From: UBA3064 sp023258775
GTDB taxonomy: Bacteria > Pseudomonadota > Gammaproteobacteria > Burkholderiales > Burkholderiaceae_E
Length of the DNA stretch: 64,000 nt
Assembly (NCBI GenBank): GCA_044355655.1
Contig: JBIKXS010000011.1
Span: forward strand, 18,466 to 82,465
Direction: 5' to 3'
Part shown: piece after piece, positions 17,354-26,754 of the stretch
How the letters are laid out: every line of letters starts with the position of its first letter
Numbering within the stretch: the first letter of the stretch is position 1
Program-made: the position numbers and the translations under genes
Notes under the pieces: model-generated
What the model was told of the DNA's origin: nothing
Seen by the model: the letters and a program-made list of their open reading frames with translations, nothing else
Database searches by the model: none

Positions 17354-18605
17354 CGTGTGCGTATAACAGGCGCTTGAAGTAATTGGGTAAAGCAAATAGG
17401 GCCGGGTGAATCTCGGGGTTGTAGTAAGAAAGATCCTTGAGATGGTTTACCTTCAATCTTTCTTCAACAAGTTGTGCCGAACATAAGCGGGGATCAGTTT
17501 GCTCGCTGCAAATGGCCATCGACCAGTAGCTGCCGTAAAGAGGAACGTAAAGCCCCAGTGGGGCTACATGCTTGAACTGCCGACGCAGCGCTGCATGAAG
17601 GGATGCAACCGCTTCGGGTTTGAAAATCGGTGCTCCCGTATGGAGCACCATTGCGCCTTGGGGTTTGAGGCGCTGGCGAATCGCAGCGAAATTTGCTTCG
17701 GAATAAAGGGCTTGAGCGGGCGTGTCAGGGTCGGTGAGATCGAGAATGACAAGGTCAAAGCTATCCTGAGTTTGGGCGACAAAGGCAAAGCCATCGCCGA
17801 TTCGAACATCAACGCGCGGGTCGTCGAGTGCGCCACGATGGATTGCTCCGAAATATCGGCGCGAAATCCGAATCACTGCCTCATCGAGTTCAGCGATCAC
17901 AACCCTTTCAATACTCGGATACTTTAGTAATTCTTCCGCCGAACCGCCATCGCCACCACCGAGAATTAGCGCGTGCTTTGGTGAGCCGATCGCAATCGCC
18001 GCTGGATGGATCATCGCCTCGTGATAAAAGAATTCATCTCGCTCGGAGGTCATGTAGTCGCCGTCGAGTCGAAAGAGGTTTCCAAACTGGGGGCTTTCAA
18101 AGACCTCGATGAGTTGGTACGCACTTTGCTCACGATGCAGGAGCCTGCCGAGTTGATAACCATAACGGCTATAGCGATTGAGTTGCTCATCGCCCCAACG
18201 GGCTGGCGGCTCCTCGCTTGGCGATCGAAATTGCGCTTCCCCTCGTTGAATTTGCTGCCGGACAATACCTTGCGGGCCAAAAAGCTTGATCAGAGCCTGC
18301 AGCAGTGATTCGGCCTTTGCGGTGTTATCGGTGGAGAAATTGCAAACATACACGTCAAGCGTGACGGCTGACTGCTCTGGCCATGTGTGAAGTGCCAGAT
18401 GTGATTCAGCCAATAAGACCATACCAGTAACACCGCCTGGCTTTCCCTCAAAGTCTGGGAACCGATGAAAACGATCGGCCACAGCGCTCAGTCCGGCGGC
18501 CTCCACGAGGTCGAGACAATATTGACGCAGACATAAGGGGTCGCAAAGCAGTTCCTCAGGGGACTGGCAGGCGGACAAATCAGCGGTGAGATGAAGACCT
18601 TGCAT
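17289..18605 (-). CDS. Fused S-adenosylmethionine decarboxylase - spermidine synthase
   Basis: Bifunctional polyamine enzyme of 438 residues. Residues 1-120 are a SpeH/SpeD-type AdoMet decarboxylase: the segment AESHLALHTWPE places the self-cleavage site before Ser68, which would become the pyruvoyl group. Residues about 150-420 are a spermidine synthase (SpeE) with GGGDGGSAEELL (nucleotide fold), IAELDEAVI, and ILDLTDPDTPAQALYS. Decarboxylated AdoMet made by the first domain would be used by the second to aminopropylate putrescine. Fusions of this order are known in some bacteria. The last 20 residues are low-complexity and overlap the rsmE start. A perfect TATAAT lies 24-29 bp upstream (18629-18634), though without a clear -35. 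Confidence 0.93.
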   Translation of the reverse strand: MQGLHLTADLSACQSPEELLCDPLCLRQYCLDLVEAAGLSAVADRFHRFPDFEGKPGGVTGMVLLAESHLALHTWPEQSAVTLDVYVCNFSTDNTAKAESLLQALIKLFGPQGIVRQQIQRGEAQFRSPSEEPPARWGDEQLNRYSRYGYQLGRLLHREQSAYQLIEVFESPQFGNLFRLDGDYMTSERDEFFYHEAMIHPAAIAIGSPKHALILGGGDGGSAEELLKYPSIERVVIAELDEAVIRISRRYFGAIHRGALDDPRVDVRIGDGFAFVAQTQDSFDLVILDLTDPDTPAQALYSEANFAAIRQRLKPQGAMVLHTGAPIFKPEAVASLHAALRRQFKHVAPLGLYVPLYGSYWSMAICSEQTDPRLCSAQLVEERLKVNHLKDLSYYNPEIHPALFALPNYFKRLLYAHDETPRRSTPSSQTSASQARAA

Positions 18606-18782
18606 CGTATTTTTGATCCTTCGTCTGAATTATAAGTCCGCGATCATCAATCCACGAGCTTCAGGGCCATGATGCGCTGCTCGACAGCTAGCGTTGGGTG
18701 GGGCGTTTTCTCGATGGATCCCTAACCGTACAAGCCAGCGCGCTTTGATACCATCGACAGGTTTAGCACCCAGGTTTCGCTC

Positions 18783-20864
18783 ATGACAACAACCAAAACC
18801 ATCCAATCACGCCTTAGTGCGATTGATCAGCGCCAATTCAAACCAATGGCCAACGCACTGAGAATTCTGGCCATGGATGCCGTTCAAGCGGCAAACTCAG
18901 GTCACCCCGGCATGCCAATGGGCATGGCCGATATTGCCTTCGCACTCTGGAAGGGCCATTTAAAGCACAACCCTAAAAACCCACAATGGGCAAACCGTGA
19001 CCGCTTTGTGCTCTCCAACGGCCATGGTTCGATGCTGCTGTATGGCCTTTTGCACCTGAGTGGTTATGACTTGCCGCTCGAGGAACTGAAACAATTTCGC
19101 CAGCTTCATAGCCGCACGCCTGGCCATCCCGAACAGGGGCTAACGGCGGGCGTTGAAACAACGACAGGACCCCTCGGTCAGGGTTTGGCAAACGCAGTCG
19201 GTATGGCTCTCGCTGAGCGTTTACTCGCTGCCGAATTCAACCGCGATGGCCTGCCTGCCTTGGTAGACCACCACACCTACGCCTTTGTTGGCGATGGCTG
19301 CTTCATGGAGGGGATTAGCCACGAGGTGTGCTCCTTGGCTGGTACCTGGCGTTTGTCCAAGTTGATTACCCTCTATGACGACAACGGCATCTCCATCGAT
19401 GGCGAGGTGAAGCATTGGTTTAGCGATGACACTGCGGCACGCTTTAAAGCCTATGGATGGCGTGTGATTGGGCCCATCGATGGTCATGACGCAAGCGCTG
19501 TCGACCGTGCGTTGATGGAGGCTCGATCAGGGTCAACTGCTGACCTTGGGCCCTGCCTCATTATTTGCCGCACGCTCATCGGTGCTGGCGCTGCAAGCAA
19601 GGCCGGAAGTGCGAAAACCCACGGCGAGCCGCTTGGCAAGGAAGAAATTGCTGCAACAAAGGCAGCAATGAACTGGTCAGGGGAAGCCTTTGAGATTCCA
19701 TCAGCGCTGCGGCAATTATGGGATGAACAAGCGCATGGCGAGCAGCTCGAGCAGCAATGGCAGGCGGTGCTTGAAGCCTATCAAGCGAAGGAACCCGATT
19801 TGCTTGCGCATTTTCAGCGACGGGTTTCGGGTGTGTTACCCGCCGATTGGCCCCAAATCGCTGCTCGTGCCATCGACGATGCTGCAAAGCGCAACGCAGC
19901 GGGCGAAAAAGTAGCCACGCGCAAAGCCTCGCAAAATGTTTTGCAAGTGCTCGGTCCTGCTTTAAGTGACTTGATTGGTGGCTCAGCTGACCTGACGGGG
20001 AGCAATCTGACCGACTTTAAGGATTGCGGTGCTTTGCGGATTGATGCCAACGGGCTCAAGCCCGGTCGACACATTAACTACGGTGTTCGCGAATTTGGGA
20101 TGGCGGCCATCATGAATGGTATGGCCTTGCATACCGGTTTCATTCCCTACGGGGGCACCTTCCTCACATTCAGCGACTACTCGCGTAATGCCTTGCGTAT
20201 GGCCGCTTTGATGCGCCAGCGTGTGATCCACGTGTTTACCCACGATTCGATTGGGCTTGGCGAAGACGGGCCTACCCATCAGCCAATCGAACACGCAGCC
20301 AGTTTGCGTCTCATTCCCAATCTTGATGTGTGGCGCCCAGCCGACGCGATCGAAACGGCTATCGCTTGGACATCTGCAATCCACCGTCAACAAGGGCCAA
20401 GCGCCTTATTACTGACACGACAGGCTGTGCCAATTCTTGAACTCGACGCCGCGCAGCGGATCGCCGCCTCACGAGGTGCCTATGTTTGTAGGGATCACGA
20501 GCAAGCGCTTGCCAGCATCCTGGCTAGCGGGTCGGAACTTGGCATTGCGCTTGAAGCCGCTGAGCTTCTGGCCAAAGCATCGATTGCAGTTCGCGTGGTC
20601 TCGATGCCGTCTTCAAGTCTTTTCGATCGGCAGGATCTGGCCTGGAAGGAGCAGGTCTTAGGCAAGCATCCAAGAATTGCCATTGAGGCCGGTGTTCCCG
20701 ATGGTTGGTGGAAGTACGGTTGCGCCGATGTGCTCGGTTTGAGTCAGTTCGGTGAGTCTGCCCCTGCGCATGTGCTCTATGAACATTTCGGCCTCACGGC
20801 CAAGGCGCTCGCCGAACGGGTGCGTCATTGCATTTCAACTAGCGCCATGTCGGGGAGGGCATAA
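18783..20864 (+). CDS. tkt: Transketolase
   Basis: ThDP-dependent transfer of two-carbon ketol units between sugar phosphates in the pentose-phosphate/Calvin pathways. It is 693 residues with the full transketolase layout: SGHPGMPMGMADIAFALW near 39-56, GDGCFMEG for ThDP/Mg binding near 166-173, the pyrimidine-binding middle domain with INYGVREFGMAAIMNGMALH, and a C-terminal domain. It heads the block tkt-gap-pgk-pyk, with three bases separating it from gap. The 177-bp space upstream separates it from the divergent polyamine gene and probably holds its promoter, which I could not define. Confidence 0.97.
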   Translation: MTTTKTIQSRLSAIDQRQFKPMANALRILAMDAVQAANSGHPGMPMGMADIAFALWKGHLKHNPKNPQWANRDRFVLSNGHGSMLLYGLLHLSGYDLPLEELKQFRQLHSRTPGHPEQGLTAGVETTTGPLGQGLANAVGMALAERLLAAEFNRDGLPALVDHHTYAFVGDGCFMEGISHEVCSLAGTWRLSKLITLYDDNGISIDGEVKHWFSDDTAARFKAYGWRVIGPIDGHDASAVDRALMEARSGSTADLGPCLIICRTLIGAGAASKAGSAKTHGEPLGKEEIAATKAAMNWSGEAFEIPSALRQLWDEQAHGEQLEQQWQAVLEAYQAKEPDLLAHFQRRVSGVLPADWPQIAARAIDDAAKRNAAGEKVATRKASQNVLQVLGPALSDLIGGSADLTGSNLTDFKDCGALRIDANGLKPGRHINYGVREFGMAAIMNGMALHTGFIPYGGTFLTFSDYSRNALRMAALMRQRVIHVFTHDSIGLGEDGPTHQPIEHAASLRLIPNLDVWRPADAIETAIAWTSAIHRQQGPSALLLTRQAVPILELDAAQRIAASRGAYVCRDHEQALASILASGSELGIALEAAELLAKASIAVRVVSMPSSSLFDRQDLAWKEQVLGKHPRIAIEAGVPDGWWKYGCADVLGLSQFGESAPAHVLYEHFGLTAKALAERVRHCISTSAMSGRA

Positions 20865-20867
20865 GTT

Positions 20868-21881
20868 ATGACCATTCGGGTTGCGATCAACGGGTATGGA
20901 AGGATCGGCCGCAATATTTTGAGGGCCCATTACGAGTCGGGAAAAAGCCACCCGATTGAAATTGTGGCGATCAATGACTTGGGGGATCCTCAGACCAATG
21001 CCCACCTTACCCGTTATGACACGGCACATGGGCGGTTTCCTGGTGAGGTAAGCGTCGATGGTGATGCCATGCGGGTCAATGGCGATCCGATCAAAGTACT
21101 CGCCAAGCGCAACCCCGCAGATCTACCCTGGGCTGAGCTTGGTGTGGATGTGGTGCTCGAGTGCACTGGCTTCTTTACGAGTAAAGAAAAGGCCTCTGCC
21201 CATCTTCACGGTGGTGCGAAAAAGGTCGTGATTTCGGCACCCGGGGGCAAAGATGTTGACGCGACTATAGTCTATGGCGTGAATCACCAAATCCTTCGTG
21301 CTTCGCATCAGGTGATTTCGAATGCGTCCTGCACAACGAACTGCCTCGCGCCGCTGGTCAAGCCCTTGCACGACGTGATCGGCCTTGAAACAGGGCTTAT
21401 GACCACGATCCACGCCTACACCAACGACCAAGTGCTCACCGATGTTTATCACGAGGATTTGCGCCGTGCGCGTTCGGCAACCATGTCGATGATTCCTACC
21501 AAGACCGGTGCTGCGGCGGCTGTGGGCCTGGTACTGCCCGAGCTCAACGGCAAGCTCGACGGTTACGCCATGCGCGTACCCACGATTAATGTTTCGATGG
21601 TCGATTTGTCCTTTGTCGCGATGCGTGACAGCTCAGCAGAGGAGGTCAATGCCATCCTTAAGACTGCAAGCGAGGGCAGCTTAAAGGGCATTCTTGCCTA
21701 CAACACAGAGCCTCTGGTTTCGGTGGATTTCAATCACAATCCGGCAAGTTCAATCGTCGATGCAAGTTTAACGAAGGTTTCGGGTCGCCTCGTGAAGGTC
21801 TCAAGTTGGTACGACAATGAATGGGGATTTTCAAATCGTATGCTGGACACCACGCTCGCATTGATGAGTGCCGGGCATTAA
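20868..21881 (+). CDS. gap: Glyceraldehyde-3-phosphate dehydrogenase, type I
   Basis: NAD(P)-dependent oxidation and phosphorylation of glyceraldehyde 3-phosphate. 337 residues, normal length. It begins with the Rossmann motif INGYGRIGRN and has the catalytic Cys155 in SNASCTTNCLAPL, followed by TIHAYTNDQ, ATMSMIPTKTGAA and the C-terminal SWYDNEWGFSNRM. A GGGGAGGG site inside the tkt end precedes the ATG. It is the second gene of the tkt-gap-pgk-pyk unit. Confidence 0.98.
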   Translation: MTIRVAINGYGRIGRNILRAHYESGKSHPIEIVAINDLGDPQTNAHLTRYDTAHGRFPGEVSVDGDAMRVNGDPIKVLAKRNPADLPWAELGVDVVLECTGFFTSKEKASAHLHGGAKKVVISAPGGKDVDATIVYGVNHQILRASHQVISNASCTTNCLAPLVKPLHDVIGLETGLMTTIHAYTNDQVLTDVYHEDLRRARSATMSMIPTKTGAAAAVGLVLPELNGKLDGYAMRVPTINVSMVDLSFVAMRDSSAEEVNAILKTASEGSLKGILAYNTEPLVSVDFNHNPASSIVDASLTKVSGRLVKVSSWYDNEWGFSNRMLDTTLALMSAGH

Positions 21882-21900
21882 GCGATAGGAGTTGCCCCTG

Positions 21901-23091
21901 ATGCGATTCAAGCGCTTAGAAGATCAGGACCTTGCTGGGAAACGGGTCTTCATTCGTGCCGATTTAAATGTCCCAATCGATCAATGCGGGGCGATTAGTG
22001 ATGACACCCGCATTAGGGCATCCTTGCCGGCTATTCGTTTGGCGAAGGAAGGTGGCGCTTGCGTCATGGTGACCTCCCATCTTGGCCGACCCGAAGAAGG
22101 TGTGTGCCGCGAAGAGGATTCGCTAGCGCCGGTGGCAAGAAGGCTTGCTGAGCTTTTAGCTGCGCCGGTGGCCTTAATCAAGGACTGGATCCATGGCGTG
22201 CCAGCACTGCAGCCTGGGCAAGTCGTTGTGCTGGAAAACTGCCGATGCAATCAAGGCGAAAAGAAAAATGATCCCGAACTGGCAAAGCGCATGGCATCGC
22301 TTTGCGATATTTATGTTAACGACGCCTTCGGCACTGCGCATCGCGCAGAGGCAACGACGCATGGGATCGCTGCCTTTGCGCCGATAGCCTGTGCCGGCCC
22401 TTTAATGGCAGCTGAACTCGATGCGCTCGGACGAGCATTGGCAGCACCGGCGCGTCCGCTCGTTGCCATCGTTGCAGGCTCAAAGGTTTCTACCAAGCTC
22501 AGCATTTTGCAAAGCCTTGCACATAAAGTTGACCGTTTAATTGTGGGTGGCGGTATCGCCAACAGCTTTCTTGCCGCATCGGGCTATGACATCGGAGCAT
22601 CCTTAGCCGAGCGCGATTTGCTTGATGAGGCAAGAACGGTCATCGAAGCCATGCGGGCGCGTGGCGCCGAAGTACCTCTGCCCGTTGATGTTGTGCTTGC
22701 CAAACGATTTGCAGCGGATGCCGAATATCGGATCGTCGAATTGCATCCGGGTGAGGCCTGTGTTGAGGCTGATGAGATGATTCTTGACATTGGCCCTAAA
22801 ACAGCGCGGGCGCTTGCGCAAACGCTTGAATCTGCCGGAACCATTGTGTGGAATGGCCCAGTGGGTGTTTTTGAGTTTGACGCTTTTTCTGCGGGTACCA
22901 AGACGATTGCAAGGGCTATTGCTTCATCAAAGGGCTTTTCGATTGCGGGCGGGGGCGATACGCTATCGGCTATTGCCAAATTTGGGGTCGCCGATCAGAT
23001 GGGCTATATCTCTACCGGAGGCGGCGCCTTTTTGGAGTTCTTAGAGGGCAAACCTTTGCCCGCCATAACCGCCCTCATGGAGCGAAGCTGA
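21901..23091 (+). CDS. pgk: Phosphoglycerate kinase
   Basis: Transfers phosphate from 1,3-bisphosphoglycerate to ADP. 396 residues with RADLNVPID near 18-26, SHLGRP, the hinge and nucleotide site in the second half, and the C-terminal GGGDTLSAI and STGGGAFLEFLEG. The ATG at 21901 was chosen because AGGAG (21887-21891) lies nine bases upstream; the in-frame TTG at 21892 would sit on top of that site. It starts 19 bp after gap and ends one base before pyk. Confidence 0.97.
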   Translation: MRFKRLEDQDLAGKRVFIRADLNVPIDQCGAISDDTRIRASLPAIRLAKEGGACVMVTSHLGRPEEGVCREEDSLAPVARRLAELLAAPVALIKDWIHGVPALQPGQVVVLENCRCNQGEKKNDPELAKRMASLCDIYVNDAFGTAHRAEATTHGIAAFAPIACAGPLMAAELDALGRALAAPARPLVAIVAGSKVSTKLSILQSLAHKVDRLIVGGGIANSFLAASGYDIGASLAERDLLDEARTVIEAMRARGAEVPLPVDVVLAKRFAADAEYRIVELHPGEACVEADEMILDIGPKTARALAQTLESAGTIVWNGPVGVFEFDAFSAGTKTIARAIASSKGFSIAGGGDTLSAIAKFGVADQMGYISTGGGAFLEFLEGKPLPAITALMERS

Positions 23092-23092
23092 C

Positions 23093-24517
23093 ATGAACCG
23101 TGCTACCAAAATCGTCGCGACCCTTGGCCCGGCTTCTTCAAGTCCTGAAGTGCTCGAGCGATTGATTTTGGCCGGTGTTAATGTTGTACGCCTGAATTTC
23201 TCACACGGTACCGCTGCGGAGCATCGCGCAAGGGCCGAACTCGTTCGGTCAATCGCTGAGCGTTCCAAACGAGACGTGGGCATTTTGGTTGATTTGCAAG
23301 GTCCCAAAATCCGCATCGGCAAGTTTGCGCAAGGGCCCATCACACTCAATCCAGGTGATCGTTTTCGCTTCGACATTCATTGTGAAGCGGGTGATCAGAC
23401 AACCGTTGGGCTTGACTATAAAGAACTCGTTCATGATGTGAAGTCAGGCGACACGCTTGTTTTAAATGATGGCAGGATGTCGATGCGCGTTGAAGCGGTG
23501 AGCTCGTCCACGATTGATGCCAAGGTCATGGTTGGTGGCGTTTTATCCGATCGCAAAGGCATTAACCGCTTAGGTGGCGGACTTTCAGCGGCAGCGCTCA
23601 CTGCCAAGGATATGGACGATATTCGGACCGCGGCTGATTTGGCTGCAGATTTCCTGGCAGTGTCGTTTCCAAAGAATTCTTCCGATATGTATATGGCGCG
23701 TGAGTTGATGCGTGCCTGTGGCAGTAAGGCCCACACAATTGCGAAAATAGAACGATATGAGGCAATCGAGAATCTCGAGGATGTGCTCAAGGCTTCTGAT
23801 GGCGTCATGGTTGCGCGGGGTGATCTTGCGATTGAAGTAGGTGACGCGGCGGTGCCTGCGCTGCAAAAGCGCATGATCCGTATGGCGCGCGAATTCAATA
23901 AGTTCACCATCACAGCAACCCAAATGATGGAATCGATGATTGAATCACCCGTACCAACCCGGGCCGAGGTTTCCGATGTTGCCAATGCGGTGATTGACGG
24001 TACCGATGCGGTGATGCTTTCTGCTGAATCGGCAGCAGGCAAGTATCCGGTTGAGACGGTTGAGGCGATGGTCAGAATTTGCTTGGAGGCCGAAAAATCG
24101 CATCGCGTTTCACTCGACACCGAATTTTTGAACCGTACTTTCACTCGGATCGATCAGTCGATTGCCATGAGCGCTCTCTTTGTTGCGCATCATATGCAGG
24201 TGAAAGCTATTGCAGCCCTGACCCAGTCCGGATCAACCGCGCTTTGGATGTCGCGTTTAAATGCAGGCGTACCGATTTACGCACTCACGCCTGAGGAGGC
24301 GAGTCGGCGGCGTATGACGATTTATCGCGATGTTCGGCCGATGTTATCGAAGTACGAAGCCTTCGATCGCGATGCTTTGTTGCGGGCCTGTCAGAGTCAA
24401 TTACTCGAAGCCGGCGTGGTTGAGCAAGGTGATCTCATCGTTTTGACCATCGGTGAGCCGATCGGCAAGGCAGGTGGTACCAATACCCTTAAATTGGTTC
24501 GCGTTGGCGAACACTGA
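23093..24517 (+). CDS. pyk: Pyruvate kinase
   Basis: Makes pyruvate and ATP from phosphoenolpyruvate. 474 residues in the standard A/B/C domain order: TKIVATLGPASSS at the start, NFSHGTAAEH, the B-domain near 70-165, the IAKIERYEA and MVARGDLAIEVG active-site strands, and ATQMMESMI. The C-terminal allosteric domain is present but short. The start codon follows the pgk stop by one base, so translation is probably coupled. It is followed by a 50-bp gap and fba. Confidence 0.97.
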   Translation: MNRATKIVATLGPASSSPEVLERLILAGVNVVRLNFSHGTAAEHRARAELVRSIAERSKRDVGILVDLQGPKIRIGKFAQGPITLNPGDRFRFDIHCEAGDQTTVGLDYKELVHDVKSGDTLVLNDGRMSMRVEAVSSSTIDAKVMVGGVLSDRKGINRLGGGLSAAALTAKDMDDIRTAADLAADFLAVSFPKNSSDMYMARELMRACGSKAHTIAKIERYEAIENLEDVLKASDGVMVARGDLAIEVGDAAVPALQKRMIRMAREFNKFTITATQMMESMIESPVPTRAEVSDVANAVIDGTDAVMLSAESAAGKYPVETVEAMVRICLEAEKSHRVSLDTEFLNRTFTRIDQSIAMSALFVAHHMQVKAIAALTQSGSTALWMSRLNAGVPIYALTPEEASRRRMTIYRDVRPMLSKYEAFDRDALLRACQSQLLEAGVVEQGDLIVLTIGEPIGKAGGTNTLKLVRVGEH

Positions 24518-24567
24518 GTCACCTATGTTTCTGCGCGCTGATTAATTTTAAAGAAGGAGACAGCGCT

Positions 24568-25632
24568 ATGCCGCTTGTATCAATGCGTCAATTGCTCGAT
24601 CACGCAGCCGAGCACGATTACGGTATCCCAGCCTTTAATGTCAATAATCTCGAGCAAGTGCAAGCGATTATGTCAGCGGCAGCCCAAGCTGATGCGCCGG
24701 TCATCATGCAGGCCTCGGCAGGCGCTCGTAAGTATGCGGGCGAGGCTTTTTTGCGTCATTTAATCGAGGCTGCGGTTGAGAGTTTCCCGCATGTACCGGT
24801 GGTGATGCATCAAGATCATGGGCAGTCGCCTGCGGTGTGTTTGCAGGCGATGCGTCTTGGTTTTTCTTCGGTGATGATGGATGGCTCGCTACACGAGGAT
24901 GGCAAAACCATTGCGAGTTACGACTACAACGTGAGCACGACCAAGGCAGTCGTCGATATGGCTCACGCCATTGGCGTCACGGTCGAAGGCGAGTTAGGCT
25001 GTCTGGGTTCGCTTGAAACCATGAAAGGCGACAAGGAAGACGGCCATGGCGCTGAAGGCAGCATGACTCGTGAACAATTACTTACCGACCCGGAACAAGC
25101 CGCTGACTTCATTCGCAAAACCCAGGTCGATGCGCTTGCGATTGCGATCGGCACATCGCACGGCGCCTATAAATTCAGCCGAAAACCAACCGGTGATATT
25201 TTGGCGATTGATCGGATTAAGGAGATTCATCGTCGTATACCCAATACCCATTTGGTGATGCACGGCTCATCCTCGGTGCCGCAGGATCTCTTGCAATTGA
25301 TCCGCCAATATGGCGGCAACATGAAAGAGACCTATGGCGTACCGGTCGAGGAGATTCAGGAAGCGATTCACCACGGCGTTCGAAAAATTAATATTGATAC
25401 TGATATACGTCTTGCGATGACCGCGGCGATTCGCCAGTTTCTCGCCCAACACCCCGATAAGTTTGATCCGCGCGAATATTTGAAGCCGGCAACGGCAGCA
25501 GCCAAAGTAATTTGCTTACAACGTTATGAACAATTTGGCTGTGCGGGTAAAGCTTCGATGATTAAGCCAATCGGCTTATCGGTCATGATTGATCGATATA
25601 AAAAAGGCGAGCTGACACCGCTTGTGCATTAA
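24568..25632 (+). CDS. fbaA: Fructose-bisphosphate aldolase, class II
   Basis: Zinc-dependent aldolase interconverting fructose 1,6-bisphosphate and triose phosphates. 354 residues, close to the longer class II form seen in Calvin-cycle and many betaproteobacterial strains. Zinc-ligand histidines are seen in VVMHQDHGQSP, the GTSHGAYKF segment and LVMHGSSSVP; the catalytic region MMDGS is also present. A strong AAGGAG (24554-24559) precedes the ATG by eight bases. It completes the glycolytic block after pyk. Its 3' end is followed by repeated, stop-containing units. Confidence 0.97.
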   Translation: MPLVSMRQLLDHAAEHDYGIPAFNVNNLEQVQAIMSAAAQADAPVIMQASAGARKYAGEAFLRHLIEAAVESFPHVPVVMHQDHGQSPAVCLQAMRLGFSSVMMDGSLHEDGKTIASYDYNVSTTKAVVDMAHAIGVTVEGELGCLGSLETMKGDKEDGHGAEGSMTREQLLTDPEQAADFIRKTQVDALAIAIGTSHGAYKFSRKPTGDILAIDRIKEIHRRIPNTHLVMHGSSSVPQDLLQLIRQYGGNMKETYGVPVEEIQEAIHHGVRKINIDTDIRLAMTAAIRQFLAQHPDKFDPREYLKPATAAAKVICLQRYEQFGCAGKASMIKPIGLSVMIDRYKKGELTPLVH

Positions 25633-25670
25633 GCGAGGGCTTGGTTATTGACTAAGCTTGAGCATTGAGT

Positions 25671-25727
25671 CAGCGAAGAAGCTCGTTCTCAACGAGGAAG
25701 TTCGTTCTCAGCGAAGAAGTTCGTTCT
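25671..25727 (+). repeat. Three tandem 19-nt units after fbaA
   Basis: Units at 25671-25689, 25690-25708 and 25709-25727 follow CAGCGAAGAAGTTCGTTCT with one to three mismatches. Just upstream, at about 25626-25670, there are decayed copies of the fbaA end: GCTTGTGCATTAAGC (including the TAA stop) is echoed by GCTTGAGCATTGAGT. The array separates fbaA from the quinone oxidoreductase gene and has no hairpin with a T-run. Confidence 0.85.
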
Positions 25728-25749
25728 ACCGTTAAGGAAAGGTTTTCGA

Positions 25750-26724
25750 ATGAAAGCATTGCTTTGTACGCAGCACGGTGATCCCGAGTTGCTCGAGGTT
25801 CGAGAAGTCGCAAGCCCGGAGCCAGGTGCTGGTCAACTTCGTGTCGATATTCACGCGGCCGGTGTGAATTTTCCGGACAGTCTGATCATTCGCAACCTCT
25901 ATCAGTTTAAGCCTCCGCTTCCTTTCTCACCGGGCGGCGAGATTGCCGGCGTTGTTTCGGCAATCGGCGAGGGTGTCAAAGGCTTTCAGCCTGGCGACTC
26001 GGTGATGGCGCTTTGCGGGCACGGCGGCTTTGCTCAGCAGGCGGTTGTTGAGGCTGCCAAGGCCGTAAAGATACCGCCGGGCGTGTCGATGGAAATGGCA
26101 GCTTCCTTCACCATGGTCTACGCCACTTCTTATCACGGTCTGGTCGATCGCGCCCAACTTAAGGCAGGCGAGACCTTGTTGGTGCTTGGTGCGGCGGGTG
26201 GCGTCGGATTGTCTGCGGTAGAAATTGGCAAAGCGCTTGGCGCAAGAGTGATAGCGGCCGCATCGAGCGATGCCAAGCTTGAGGTTTGCCGAGCCCACGG
26301 CGCGGATGATTGTATTAATTATAGCCGTGAGGACTTGCGTGAACGCATCAAGGCTTTAACAGCCGGCAAGGGAGTCGATGTTGTCTATGACCCGGTCGGC
26401 GGACATCTTGCGGAGCCCGCGTTTCGGTCGATCGCCTGGCGAGGACGCTTTTTGGTGATTGGTTTTGCGCTTGGCGACATTCCTGCGATACCACTCAATT
26501 TGGCGTTGCTCAAGGGCGCGAGCATTGTGGGTGTGTTCTGGGGTGCTTTCGTAGCCAAGGAGCCGGCTGCCTTTCAGGCTGACATGGCGCAATTGCTCGC
26601 TTGGGTTCGCGAGGGTAAGCTCAAACCGCGGATATCAGCGCGCTACAGCCTTGAAGACGCTCCCAAAGCCATTCGTGCATTGATGGATAGGAGCGCGGTT
26701 GGAAAACTTGTGGTTTTGCCTTAG
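25750..26724 (+). CDS. NADPH:quinone oxidoreductase-like zinc-independent MDR enzyme
   Basis: Medium-chain dehydrogenase/reductase of the quinone oxidoreductase (QOR) class, 324 residues. It shows the QOR start MKALLCTQHGDPELLEV, GVNFPDSLIIRNLYQ, PFSPGGEIAGVV and the NADPH-binding LVLGAAGGVGLSAVEIGKALGA (written in two parts: LVLGAAGGVG and LSAVEIGKALGA). Zinc-ligand Cys/His of alcohol dehydrogenases are absent. AAGGAAAGG lies eight bases before the ATG. Its natural electron acceptor cannot be told from sequence. The last 28 bases with the stop codon are duplicated immediately downstream. Confidence 0.9.
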   Translation: MKALLCTQHGDPELLEVREVASPEPGAGQLRVDIHAAGVNFPDSLIIRNLYQFKPPLPFSPGGEIAGVVSAIGEGVKGFQPGDSVMALCGHGGFAQQAVVEAAKAVKIPPGVSMEMAASFTMVYATSYHGLVDRAQLKAGETLLVLGAAGGVGLSAVEIGKALGARVIAAASSDAKLEVCRAHGADDCINYSREDLRERIKALTAGKGVDVVYDPVGGHLAEPAFRSIAWRGRFLVIGFALGDIPAIPLNLALLKGASIVGVFWGAFVAKEPAAFQADMAQLLAWVREGKLKPRISARYSLEDAPKAIRALMDRSAVGKLVVLP

Positions 26725-26752
26725 GGTTGGAAAACCTCCGAATTTGCCGTAG
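26697..26752 (+). repeat. Tandem duplication of the last 28 nt of the quinone oxidoreductase gene
   Basis: Bases 26697-26724, the gene's final nine codons plus TAG, are followed directly by a second 28-nt copy at 26725-26752 that also ends in TAG. The copies match at 22 of 28 positions, identical in the leading GGTTGGAAAAC and in the TTTGCC and TAG at the end. The second copy ends two bases before the convergent DUF1445 gene. Confidence 0.85.
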
Positions 26753-26754
26753 GT

